Source: Lachnospiraceae bacterium (GTDB taxonomy: Bacteria; Bacillota; Clostridia; Lachnospirales; Lachnospiraceae). From it: DNA of 64,000 nucleotides. Of the stretch, positions 37,111 to 45,487 are shown one piece after another. Made by a program: the position numbers and the translations under genes. Numbering within the stretch: the stretch's first letter is position 1; each line of letters starts with the position of its first letter. Below the pieces are notes generated by a model. The model had not been told where the DNA came from and did no database searches. It saw only the letters and a program-made list of their open reading frames with translations. Location: positions 1-64,000 of the forward strand of contig JAIDHX010000038.1 of NCBI GenBank assembly GCA_029053015.1, in the 5' to 3' direction.

Positions 37111-37701
37111 TTACATTCCTCCTTCTACCTTTTCCTTTTTCATTTTATGAAAATGCACAAGCCCCGTCCTGTTCAAAACCAGCATCAGCGCCGGAATAAA
37201 GATAAGCTGCAGGATAATCCCGGGAATCGCGTTTAAAAAAGCGCCCGCCATAAACATTTTCCACGAGAAAGCATTTCCCATAGCACCGAACATCACCACA
37301 CGGACTACGCCCCATACGATACGCCCGCCTATCATGGCAATAATCAGGGAACGGTATAGGGATACGATGCACTGCCAGCGCGAACGGTTGTAAAGAAATC
37401 CGACGATTGCACCGTAAGCCGCCAATTCAAACGCCATGGCAATTCCATTTGGCATGGGCGGCGTTGTAAAAAGCACATAGCGCAGCAGGGGCAGGATAAA
37501 ACCCACGATACCGCCGTACTGCCATCCGCAAATCAACCCGCACACAAGCACCGGAATATGCATGGGCAGAAGCATATTCCCAATCTGTGGTATCTGTCCT
37601 GTGAAAAAGGGCAGTACAATGCCCACCGCCAGCAGCATGGCTGCCAAAACCATTGTCTTTAATTGTTTCTTTCCATTTGTCTGTTCCACAATCTCCTCCA
37701 T
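37111..37701 (-). CDS. ECF transporter S component
   Basis: 196 residues with 5-6 hydrophobic spans. Sequence type of the ECF-family substrate-specific component (MAFELAAYGAIVGFLYN; LRYVLFTTPPMPNG). It would need the shared energizing module (EcfA, EcfA', EcfT), which is not in this window. Ligand unknown; the rhamnose context is only circumstantial. The assigned start at 37701 lacks a good ribosome site upstream, as the nearest GGAGGAG lies just inside the frame, so the true start may be slightly later. Confidence 0.75.
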   Translation of the reverse strand: MEEIVEQTNGKKQLKTMVLAAMLLAVGIVLPFFTGQIPQIGNMLLPMHIPVLVCGLICGWQYGGIVGFILPLLRYVLFTTPPMPNGIAMAFELAAYGAIVGFLYNRSRWQCIVSLYRSLIIAMIGGRIVWGVVRVVMFGAMGNAFSWKMFMAGAFLNAIPGIILQLIFIPALMLVLNRTGLVHFHKMKKEKVEGGM

Positions 37702-37753
37702 TCCACGCAGTTACAGTCGTGTTTTTTATTGTTTGTACAGATATGATATTGCC

Positions 37754-38377
37754 TTAAAATAATCCGTCTGTGTTTACGGTAAGACTGCTCCGGTCTTCTA
37801 TTGCATAATGTGCAAAATACATCTCCTCCAAAGGAATCCACCGTTCCACAAAGGCTTCATATCTGTTTCCCTCCCTCGCTTTCAGCCGTCTTTCCTGCTC
37901 CTCTTTGGAACAGGTAAAAAACAGCCGCAGGTCATACTGTCCGGCAAGAAGCGGATGGCTGCAGTAACTGCCCTCCACCACGATAAGGGGCTTCTCCCGC
38001 AGTTCCCAAGCCTCTTTGTATTGTCCCTCTCTGCAGCTATAGGGCCGGTAAAAGGCCTGTCGGCCTTCTCTGAGAGGAAGCAGCACTTCTACAAGAAGTC
38101 TTTCAAAATCTATATTGCCGCCGGAAACAGACATCCAGTCTGAGGCGCGCCTGTCCATGGGCAGATAGAAATCATCCACATGCACAATATTACAGGAAAA
38201 ATACTTTTCCAGTAACTCCGCAAAATAGGTCTTGCCACTTCCACAGCGCCCGTCTATTCCGACAACAACAGGTACTTTTGTATGTGCTTTTTTCACAGTG
38301 CGAAGCAGCGCCTCGATGCGGTCAACTGCTGAAGCGTAGACTTCATATCCCTTCTCTGTAAGCAGACGCTCCCTCAT
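37754..38377 (-). CDS. uridine kinase-like P-loop kinase
   Basis: 207 residues. Walker A GRCGSGKTYF near 45 and DDFYLP fit the uridine/nicotinamide-riboside kinase fold, with an LID-like region rich in Arg (KEEQERRLKAREGNRYE). A cytoplasmic nucleoside or sugar kinase. AAAGGATGGGG precedes the ATG. First gene of the minus-strand group, 52 bases before the ECF gene and divergent from the LysM gene. Its substrate is not determinable from the sequence. Confidence 0.75.
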   Translation of the reverse strand: MRERLLTEKGYEVYASAVDRIEALLRTVKKAHTKVPVVVGIDGRCGSGKTYFAELLEKYFSCNIVHVDDFYLPMDRRASDWMSVSGGNIDFERLLVEVLLPLREGRQAFYRPYSCREGQYKEAWELREKPLIVVEGSYCSHPLLAGQYDLRLFFTCSKEEQERRLKAREGNRYEAFVERWIPLEEMYFAHYAIEDRSSLTVNTDGLF

Positions 38378-38495
38378 TTTTCCCCATCCTTTCGCAATGT
38401 TATCCTCATTCCGGCCGCCAAAGCTGACCTGTATTTCAATTTTAATACTTAAAGCCCGCTTTAAGTCAAGATTTTTTTGACGCTATGTACCTGTT

Positions 38496-38522
38496 ACCGT
38501 TTTCCCCTGCATTCATATACTA
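38496..38522 (+). promoter_or_regulatory. possible sigma-K (sporulation) promoter
   Basis: AC at 38496-38497, 16 bases, CATATACTA at 38514-38522. The late mother-cell pattern is AC-N16/17-CATANNNTA. No good sigma-A promoter lies upstream of the next gene. Short motifs like this occur by chance, but the encoded protein is spore-type. Confidence 0.45.
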
Positions 38523-38562
38523 TTGTAATAGATAAATTTAAAAACAAGGAGAATTGCATCCT

Positions 38563-40380
38563 ATGGCTATCGGCTATTTAAGCATACAGACACGGACAGC
38601 CCAGGAAGCCGTACCTTTAAGTGGCGTGCGGATTCAGATTTTAGATGATATGGGCAACACTGTCTATACGCTGACAACTGACGAAAGCGGAGAAACAGAG
38701 GCTATGCCCCTGGAAACCGTAGATAAAAGCTTTTCCTTAAATCAGTACTACGCAGGAACGCCCTACGTGAATTACAGCGTGCTTGCACAGGCTGCAGGCT
38801 TTAACTCGCTTCTGGTCTCGGATATTCCCATTTTTGACGGGGAAACCGCCTCGCTGCCGATTACGCTGATTCCCATGCAGGAGGCACAGCGCCGTTCGAC
38901 ACAGGCAGAAATCACCATCGGACAGCCCGCCGTCTCCATGCAGGAACAACGCAATCAGGAAGGCTCTACAGCAGCGCCGTATGTACTGCGTCAGGTCGTA
39001 ATCCCGAACCCTATTACAGTTCATCTCGGCGCACCGAGTGCATCCGCTGCCAATGTACAGGTTTCCTTCCCCGATTATGTCAAAAATGTAGCAAGCAGCG
39101 AAATTTACCCTACCTGGCCCGAAACGGCTCTGACTGCCAATATCTACGCCATCATCACCTTTGCGCTGAACCGGATTTATACAGAGTGGTACAGAAGCCG
39201 CGGCTACAACTTTGATATCACAAACAGTACCGCCTACGACCAGTATTTTGTATACGGGCGTCCGATTTATGACTCCATCAGCAGAATTGTGGACAGAATT
39301 TTCAACCAGTATGTCCGCAGGCAGGGACAGAACGCGCCTTATTTTACTTCCTTCTGCAACGGCACTACTGCTTCCTGTCAGGGGATGTCGCAATGGGGGA
39401 CGGTTACTCTGGCAAACAGAGGGCTGACGCCCATCGAAATTCTGCGCTCTTATTATCCCGATGATATAGAAATCGCAGAGACCAACATCATAACCGGCGT
39501 TCTTTCTTCTTATCCCGGGACGCCCTTAAGAAGCGGCAGCACCGGACTTGATGTGCAGACCATTCAGACTTATCTGAACAGAATCCGCAGGAATTATCCT
39601 GCCATTCCCGCTATCACCGACGAAGCGGGTACTTTCGGCGACAGCACAAAAAATGCCGTGACCAGTTTCCAGCGCATTTTCGGGCTTTCGCCTGACGGCA
39701 TTGTGGGTAAAGCAACATGGTATAAAATTTCCAGTCTGTATACTGCCGTGACAAGGCTCTCCGATTTGGACAGCGAAGGAAACACTCTGGGAATCGGAAC
39801 CGTTCCTCCCTCCTCAGTGCTGCGGCAGGGTTCCAGAGGACCCGACGTAATTACACTGCAGTATCTTTTAAATGTAATATCCGAATACTATCCAAGTGTT
39901 CCCGCACCGGCACAGGACGGCGTATTTGGCAGCGGAACGCAGCAGTCCGTCACTGCATTCCAGCGTGCTATGCAGCTTACGCCCGACGGCATGGTAGGAC
40001 CTCAAACGTGGCGTGCCTTGTATGAAGTGTATCAGGGCATAGAACAAAATATTCCTTCCATCGGACCGGAAACAGGCTCATTTGAATATACGGTTCGTGC
40101 AGGAGACAGTTTATGGCTGATTGCCAATAAATACGGCACTACCGTTGACGCCATCAAACGGCTGAACGGACTGACAAGCGATTTGCTGAACATTGGGCAG
40201 GTGTTAAAAATACCCTCTAACCAGAATATGCCTTATATTGAATATACCGTGCGCCCCGGCGACACGCTCTGGATACTTGCCAGAAGATATGAAACTACCG
40301 TTGACGCCATCAAGCGGCTGAACGGGCTGACAAGCGATTTGCTGAACGTTGGGCAGATGCTGCGGATTCCCAAAAGTTAA
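38563..40380 (+). CDS. SpoIID-like / peptidoglycan-binding / LysM protein, probable spore-coat or cortex protein
   Basis: 605 residues from ATG 38563, with AAGGAG 12 bases upstream; a TTG at 38554 is closer but worse spaced. N-terminal Ig-like carboxypeptidase-regulatory domain (1-110), a region 150-250 with conserved aromatic residues, a SpoIID-like segment (about 255-310, SQWGTVTLANRGLTPIEIL), two peptidoglycan-binding domains (about 325-395 and 425-490), and two LysM domains (about 505-555, 560-605). No signal peptide, so the protein stays in the cell that makes it, as expected for mother-cell spore proteins. LysM binds peptidoglycan. It has a possible sigma-K promoter. Confidence 0.82.
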   Translation: MAIGYLSIQTRTAQEAVPLSGVRIQILDDMGNTVYTLTTDESGETEAMPLETVDKSFSLNQYYAGTPYVNYSVLAQAAGFNSLLVSDIPIFDGETASLPITLIPMQEAQRRSTQAEITIGQPAVSMQEQRNQEGSTAAPYVLRQVVIPNPITVHLGAPSASAANVQVSFPDYVKNVASSEIYPTWPETALTANIYAIITFALNRIYTEWYRSRGYNFDITNSTAYDQYFVYGRPIYDSISRIVDRIFNQYVRRQGQNAPYFTSFCNGTTASCQGMSQWGTVTLANRGLTPIEILRSYYPDDIEIAETNIITGVLSSYPGTPLRSGSTGLDVQTIQTYLNRIRRNYPAIPAITDEAGTFGDSTKNAVTSFQRIFGLSPDGIVGKATWYKISSLYTAVTRLSDLDSEGNTLGIGTVPPSSVLRQGSRGPDVITLQYLLNVISEYYPSVPAPAQDGVFGSGTQQSVTAFQRAMQLTPDGMVGPQTWRALYEVYQGIEQNIPSIGPETGSFEYTVRAGDSLWLIANKYGTTVDAIKRLNGLTSDLLNIGQVLKIPSNQNMPYIEYTVRPGDTLWILARRYETTVDAIKRLNGLTSDLLNVGQMLRIPKS

Positions 40381-40385
40381 TAGGC

Positions 40386-40431
40386 AAAAAGTCTGCCGAC
40401 AGCCTCTTGTAAGCTGACGGCAGACTTTTTT
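40386..40431. terminator. bidirectional intrinsic terminator
   Basis: AAAAAGTCTGCCG (40386-40398) and CGGCAGACTTTTT (40418-40430), a perfect 13-bp stem with T tract on both strands. It separates two convergent genes. Confidence 0.85.
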
Positions 40432-40452
40432 ATGTAAATTCATAACGAGCAA

Positions 40453-42360
40453 TCAGAAATCCGCCTCCGCAACAAACCGCAGAAACTCGTCTGCCGGAAG
40501 AGGCTTGGAGAAATAGTAGCCCTGGATATACTCTATCCCCAGCGCGGCTACTGCTTCCATCTGCTCCTTCGTCTCCACGCCTTCCGATACTATTTCAAGC
40601 CCCATATCATGAATCATATGCATGGATGCCTCCATCACAAATTTTGCTTTTTGATTTGCAAAATAAGCCTGACTCATATCCCTGTCAAATTTCACGATGG
40701 ACACCGGCATATCTACAATATAGTTCAGGTTGCTCTCTCCGTTTCCAAAATCGTCCAAAGAAAATTTCACGCCGTAGTCAATCAGCACCTCCATGTTTTT
40801 CAACAGGTTATTTCTACGCCGTATGGAAGCAGATTCCGTAATTTCCAGATTAACACAGGACGGATCCAAATTATGTTTCTCCATAAGCAAAATATAAGTA
40901 TCCGCCAGGCTGGTATCCTCGCACTGCCTGACTGAAAGATTTACTTCTACATACTTGATTCCATAACGCTCCCTCAGCTGATTTTCCTTGATAAAGATGC
41001 AGGTCTTTTCAAACACACGCTCCCCAATCCGGGAAATCAGCCCGTTCTTTTCCGCTATCGGAATAAATTTTCCCGGAGGCACAATGTTCCCGTCCTTGTC
41101 GCGGATACGTGCCAGCGCTTCCGCCGAGACAAATTTATGCTCTTTTATAGAATAAATAGGCTGGTAGAACACTTCAATCCTATCTTCTGCAAGCGCCGCC
41201 TTAATCATCGCCTCTATTGTTTCCTGTTCTTTGAAATGCGCAATCTTCTCCTCATCCAGAATAATACCGTTTCCTTCCAGTGCTTTCCGCACTTCCACTC
41301 TGGAATGACGCAGCAATTGGAAAACCTCCTCCACATTCCGCAGCATCGAGGAATCCGGCAAAAGCACATAGCTGGGCGACACCTGGGCCAGCGCCTCTTC
41401 CCGGTTTTCTCCCCATATATTTTCCATATATCTCTTCACATCCTGGAATACTTCCTGCATCCGTTCCCCATCTGCAGTCACCAATATAAGTTCACGTTCC
41501 AGGGTTTTAAAGACCTTTACGTCCTTTAATTTTTCCGCATAACGCACCATACTGCAAAGCAGCACACTGACCTGCGAAGAATTATCCTCTTCTGAAGCAA
41601 CCACTGCGTCGTTTAATGCCAGCAGCAGCGCGGAAAACGGTTCCTGCCTCCTGTACGACTGCTTTGCATACTCTCCCAGCGCATGCGCATTGTAGGCACC
41701 CGTTTCTTTGTCAATGCTGGCTTCCGGATTCTCCAGTTCAAAAAACAGAGTCACCACACCAATCACAGAAGCAAAGCCGACCAACAGTAAGCTTGCATTT
41801 AAAAACTGCGTCACTGCCGCAACAATCCAGATGAACATCCACATGAGAATTGCCCTTCTTCTTTTGGGGTTTATTTCCTTTCCCTTCACGCCAACCTTAT
41901 ACAAAGTCGCCAAAACAAAGAGAAGCGCAAATATGTAGGTGGCAATACAGCTGGGCCCGTAGGTATAGACAACCACCCCCTCATGATAATAGTAAATCGG
42001 CAGAACATATATCAGTACCGTGCCTGTCAGCGCCATTACGGTGTATATACGGTTTCTCTTTCTAAAATCCTCCTTAGCTGCAACAAAATCATTGCCGGAA
42101 TAAATCAGTCCGCAGTATCCCACCCAAACCAAAGAGACAATATATGTTTTACAAATCATTTCCAATAAAAATACAGGAATCAGTTCACGATAACAGATTG
42201 CCACAACGGAGACAATATCCAGGACAAGACAGAAAGACGTCACGCCCATCGTCAACAGGAACAGCTTTTGGGATTCCAGCCCGAGAGGCTTCTGTCTCAA
42301 AGAAAAATACCATATTAACATCAGAATCACAACACCACAGCATTGCACTTCTATATTCAT
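40453..42360 (-). CDS. membrane c-di-GMP phosphodiesterase (EAL)
   Basis: 635 residues from ATG 42360 (GGGGGTAG upstream). N terminus: seven predicted membrane spans (about 5-215). Then a degenerate GGDEF domain (about 220-385: ETGAYNAHALGEY in place of the usual LTGLYNR, no GGDEF motif) and an intact EAL domain (395-635). The catalytic set is visible: SAEALARI, VNLSVRQ, LEITESAS, SLDDFGNGE, VSEGVET, IQGYYFSKPLP. It should hydrolyse c-di-GMP to pGpG. The window contains three c-di-GMP enzyme types (HD-GYP, GGDEF, EAL), consistent with a motile cell. The membrane part resembles a 7TM sensor. Confidence 0.88.
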   Translation of the reverse strand: MNIEVQCCGVVILMLIWYFSLRQKPLGLESQKLFLLTMGVTSFCLVLDIVSVVAICYRELIPVFLLEMICKTYIVSLVWVGYCGLIYSGNDFVAAKEDFRKRNRIYTVMALTGTVLIYVLPIYYYHEGVVVYTYGPSCIATYIFALLFVLATLYKVGVKGKEINPKRRRAILMWMFIWIVAAVTQFLNASLLLVGFASVIGVVTLFFELENPEASIDKETGAYNAHALGEYAKQSYRRQEPFSALLLALNDAVVASEEDNSSQVSVLLCSMVRYAEKLKDVKVFKTLERELILVTADGERMQEVFQDVKRYMENIWGENREEALAQVSPSYVLLPDSSMLRNVEEVFQLLRHSRVEVRKALEGNGIILDEEKIAHFKEQETIEAMIKAALAEDRIEVFYQPIYSIKEHKFVSAEALARIRDKDGNIVPPGKFIPIAEKNGLISRIGERVFEKTCIFIKENQLRERYGIKYVEVNLSVRQCEDTSLADTYILLMEKHNLDPSCVNLEITESASIRRRNNLLKNMEVLIDYGVKFSLDDFGNGESNLNYIVDMPVSIVKFDRDMSQAYFANQKAKFVMEASMHMIHDMGLEIVSEGVETKEQMEAVAALGIEYIQGYYFSKPLPADEFLRFVAEADF

Positions 42361-42491
42361 ATCTTCTACCCCCGGCCCTTCCGCACTTTTGTTATCTTCC
42401 GTGCGCGGCATTTTTGTGCTTTATGCTTTATGGTATCTATTATAATACTTCTTTCCTGTTTTGTCTCGGTTTTATTGGAAATCTTTTCTTA

Positions 42492-43865
42492 CTATGCGGA
42501 AACCTGATTCTCGTCTGCCACATTCAACTGCTTCCAAAGTCCAATCATGACAACCGCCGTAATGGCAGCCGCAAGAATATCTGCTGCGGGAGCCGCCCAG
42601 AAAATACCGGTAACGCCAAGGAACACCGGCACAATCAGAGAGAGTACAATCAGGAACACATCACGGAGCACAGACAAAGGCGCCGCTGCTTTGGCATGGC
42701 CGATGGACTGTAGGAAAATAGCACATACCTTCTGCACACATGTCAGTATAATCAGAGAGAGATAAATCCGCAGGCACATAACTGCAAACTGTGTATAAAG
42801 CTCTCCGTCAGCACCAAACATACGAATAAACACCTGTGGAATTGCCTCAAATAGTACCGTACATACCAGGCAGACAACAACTGTCCATGTAATAATAAGC
42901 TTTAACAGTTCCTTCACACGCCCAAATTTTCTCGCTCCATAATTGTACCCAACAATGGGCTGTGCACCGGCAGCAATACCAATTGCAATGTTTAGCACTA
43001 TCTGGAACAGCTTCATAATGACAACAAAAGCTGCAAGCGGAATATCCTCACCATAGGCTGACACGGCACCGTAACGCACCAACAGGATATTATTGATAAC
43101 AGTAATGATAACAATGGACAACTGGGTCAAAAGACTTGATGTTCCCAGCGCCATAATTTTCTTTAACTGTGAAAAATCCAGTTGGAAACTGCCTGCAGAA
43201 ATATGGAAGGTTTTACTTTTTGCCAGATAGACAGCACATATGATAAAACTTACAAACTGCCCTAAAATGGTTGCATATGCCGCCCCCTGAACCCCCATGT
43301 CCAAGACAAAAATGGCGAGAGGGTCGCCAATAATATTGATAACTGCACCTACCAACATTGCGCCCATCGCATAACGTGGGCTTCCGTCTGCCCGGATAAT
43401 GGAAGCAAGTGTATTCTGTACCATGGCAAGCGGCATCATGGCATAAATGATAAATCCGTAATCATGCGCCATGGAGAGATTGGCATCTGTCGCGCCAATC
43501 ATCTGCAGCAGACTATCTCCGCCAAGATAACTGATTGCAATAATAACGATACCGGACAAAAAAGAACACAAGATGGCATTGCCCACTCCCCTGTGTATTG
43601 TCTCCGTTTCATTCCGTCCCAGCGATACGCTCAAATGCGCGGCCGCACCATCGCCGAAAAACAGCGACATACCCCATCCTACAACAGTAATCGGGAAAAT
43701 AACGCCCGTCGCCGCATTGCCCAGATATCCGACGCCATTGCCGACAAAAATCTGGTCTACAATGTTATAAAGGCATGATATGATAAGGGAAAAGATACAC
43801 GGAATCGCAAACTTACCCAACAGCTTTCCTACCTTTTCCGTGCCAAGATAATGATTATTTTCCAT
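42492..43865 (-). CDS. MATE-family multidrug exporter
   Basis: 457 residues from ATG 43865 (GGAGG 6 bases upstream). Twelve predicted membrane spans with two homologous halves; typical motifs include FVGNGVGYLGNAATGV near the start and PIVGYNYGARKFGR in the middle. Sodium- or proton-driven efflux, substrate unknown. An attenuator-like leader hairpin with a T7 tract ends immediately before the ribosome site, so expression is probably controlled by early termination. Confidence 0.9.
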   Translation of the reverse strand: MENNHYLGTEKVGKLLGKFAIPCIFSLIISCLYNIVDQIFVGNGVGYLGNAATGVIFPITVVGWGMSLFFGDGAAAHLSVSLGRNETETIHRGVGNAILCSFLSGIVIIAISYLGGDSLLQMIGATDANLSMAHDYGFIIYAMMPLAMVQNTLASIIRADGSPRYAMGAMLVGAVINIIGDPLAIFVLDMGVQGAAYATILGQFVSFIICAVYLAKSKTFHISAGSFQLDFSQLKKIMALGTSSLLTQLSIVIITVINNILLVRYGAVSAYGEDIPLAAFVVIMKLFQIVLNIAIGIAAGAQPIVGYNYGARKFGRVKELLKLIITWTVVVCLVCTVLFEAIPQVFIRMFGADGELYTQFAVMCLRIYLSLIILTCVQKVCAIFLQSIGHAKAAAPLSVLRDVFLIVLSLIVPVFLGVTGIFWAAPAADILAAAITAVVMIGLWKQLNVADENQVSA

Positions 43866-43884
43866 AAATCCTCCTTTTTTGCGC

Positions 43885-43944
43885 AAAAAAACACATGCAG
43901 CATCCGTACCGTAATCAGATTTACGCGCGGTGCGCTACATGTGT
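43885..43944 (-). promoter_or_regulatory. attenuator-type hairpin in the leader of the MATE gene
   Basis: On the minus strand a 16-bp imperfect stem (43944-43928 with 43906-43891), extended by CGTAA/TTACG inside, is followed by seven T (43891-43885). The Shine-Dalgarno of the exporter begins 12 bases later. A terminator between the promoter side and the gene it precedes is the mark of transcriptional attenuation. Upstream there is a candidate leader peptide at 43979-44020. Confidence 0.65.
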
Positions 43945-43978
43945 CGTTTATTGCTTTTATTTATTTCCAGAAGATATT

Positions 43979-44020
43979 TTATCTCTTCGCCCTTTTAAAA
44001 TCAAAGGACATTTTATACAA
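43979..44020 (-). CDS. candidate leader peptide of the MATE gene
   Basis: A 13-codon frame starting at TTG 44020, with AGGAG (44030-44026) 5 bases upstream. It ends at 43979 and its last residues are FKRAKR. An alternative ATG start is at 44011. Placed ahead of the terminator hairpin it fits the pattern of drug-sensing leader peptides of resistance genes, but could be chance. Confidence 0.35.
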   Translation of the reverse strand: MYKMSFDFKRAKR

Positions 44021-44058
44021 TCTTTCTCCTCTGCGCATTTGTGAATATTGCCCGCTTT

Positions 44059-44616
44059 TTACTTTAATTGACTGCCATCTGCGAAAGCATTACCTACTTT
44101 CTCACCCAGCTTCAAGTAAGCGTTGTTCACAGGGTCAAAAGAGATTGCCTGCAGTTTTGCAGCATCCACCATGCCGTTTTCTCCAAGGATACTCTCATCA
44201 GCGCTGACATTGACAATTTCACCTATGATACAGCCGTCCTCGTTTACCTTTAACAGCTTACATTCCAGCGCCATGGGAAGTTCCTCGATGATCGGTGCAT
44301 CCACATATTCACTTTTGACGGTATGGAAGCCCGCTTTCTCCAACTTATCCGGCACATCATTGGCGGATACAATTCCCACATAATCTGCTTCTACAACATG
44401 CGCCGCATCTGCAAAGCTGACCGTAAATGCCCCTCTCTTCTTGATGTTCTGTGTGGTCTTGTGCCCTTCGCTCAAACAGAGCATAACCTGATTGGAATCA
44501 TAAATGCCGCCCCACGCCGCATTCATGGCATCTGCCGCTCCCTCCTCATCATAGCTGCCGATAATCAGCACCGGCAAGGGATACATCCACGTTTTCTTTC
44601 CGAAATTTTTTCTCAT
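44059..44616 (-). CDS. flavin reductase-like FMN-binding protein
   Basis: 185 residues. Flavin reductase family (split beta-barrel), with the FMN-binding segments VLIIGSYDEEGAADAMNAAW, CLSEGHKTTQNI and AFTVSFADA. It probably reduces flavin or another substrate with NAD(P)H. GGAGG is 8 bases before ATG. Alone between APH and MATE. Confidence 0.85.
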   Translation of the reverse strand: MRKNFGKKTWMYPLPVLIIGSYDEEGAADAMNAAWGGIYDSNQVMLCLSEGHKTTQNIKKRGAFTVSFADAAHVVEADYVGIVSANDVPDKLEKAGFHTVKSEYVDAPIIEELPMALECKLLKVNEDGCIIGEIVNVSADESILGENGMVDAAKLQAISFDPVNNAYLKLGEKVGNAFADGSQLK

Positions 44617-44654
44617 GACAATACCTCCGTTTTTTATTTTTTATATAGGCTTCC

Positions 44655-45452
44655 CTAAAACAGCTCATCTAACAAAATATAGTATTTCAGTTTCTCCCAA
44701 TCGGGCTTAACGCCCAACCTCTCAAACAGCATTTCCGGATAGTAGCCGCCATATACTTTTCCCCCGTTGTATTTTCCTTCGAAATTGTGCTTCAAGCTTC
44801 TGTAGCAAAGCGCAATATCCTGCCAGCGGTCTGCAACTCCCATTTTTCCCAAATCAATAAAACCCGTGACCCTGTCCCCGTCTGCAAACAAATTCGGCAG
44901 GCAGAAATCCCCATGGGAAAACACCAAATCTTCCTCCGGCCGATTATCTTCCAGCCACCGGAGCAGCTCTGCCGGGGAAGCAAACCCATTTTCGCCGAAA
45001 GTTTCCGGCTCCACATTATCCAAATCGACCAGTCCGTTTTCCACATTGTACCTTGCCATTGCAAGCTTTACGGAAAGGGAATTGTCACAGGGGCAGTCTG
45101 CAATATCCACATTCCACAACATTTGCAGCGCCTTCGTCACAATATCTAAAAGCCTCACAGGATTTTCCATATAAGTCTCATCACAAGCCATTTTTCCGTA
45201 AATTCTGGACATGAGACTATATGCTTTTTTGTCCGCAACACAGTATGCCTCTATTCGCGGCACAGGAATCCTGTCCTTCAGCCAGCGGCAGACGCAAACC
45301 TCGTTTTCCGTCTCTTCGGAAGCCGCCTGAATTTTCAGCACCATATCATCATACATAAAAACTTGCGAATCCGACATACCTATGTTGTTCTTTTCACAGG
45401 GTTTATCCTGTACAATGGATTGTATTTCGTCCGGCAGCCATATTTCTTCCAT
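44655..45452 (-). CDS. APH(3')-type aminoglycoside phosphotransferase homologue
   Basis: 265 residues, the size of APH(3') enzymes. The motifs HGDFCLPN near 177 and IDLGKMGVADRWQD near 200 are the catalytic HGDxxxxN and metal-binding segments. The C terminus, GVKPDWEKLKYYILLDELF, is nearly the same as that of APH(3')-IIIa, and IADCPCDNSLS also resembles it. Elsewhere it diverges clearly. It could be an intrinsic, ancestral member of the family; whether it confers resistance is unknown. No mobile element flanks it. GGAGGGG precedes the ATG. Confidence 0.85.
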   Translation of the reverse strand: MEEIWLPDEIQSIVQDKPCEKNNIGMSDSQVFMYDDMVLKIQAASEETENEVCVCRWLKDRIPVPRIEAYCVADKKAYSLMSRIYGKMACDETYMENPVRLLDIVTKALQMLWNVDIADCPCDNSLSVKLAMARYNVENGLVDLDNVEPETFGENGFASPAELLRWLEDNRPEEDLVFSHGDFCLPNLFADGDRVTGFIDLGKMGVADRWQDIALCYRSLKHNFEGKYNGGKVYGGYYPEMLFERLGVKPDWEKLKYYILLDELF

Positions 45453-45487
45453 GTAAAGGGCCCCTCCTTTATTTTATAAAATATATT

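Noticed and set aside
37702-37753. Riboswitch before the ECF S component
   Set aside because: Only 52 bases separate it from the kinase gene, too short for a known riboswitch fold.
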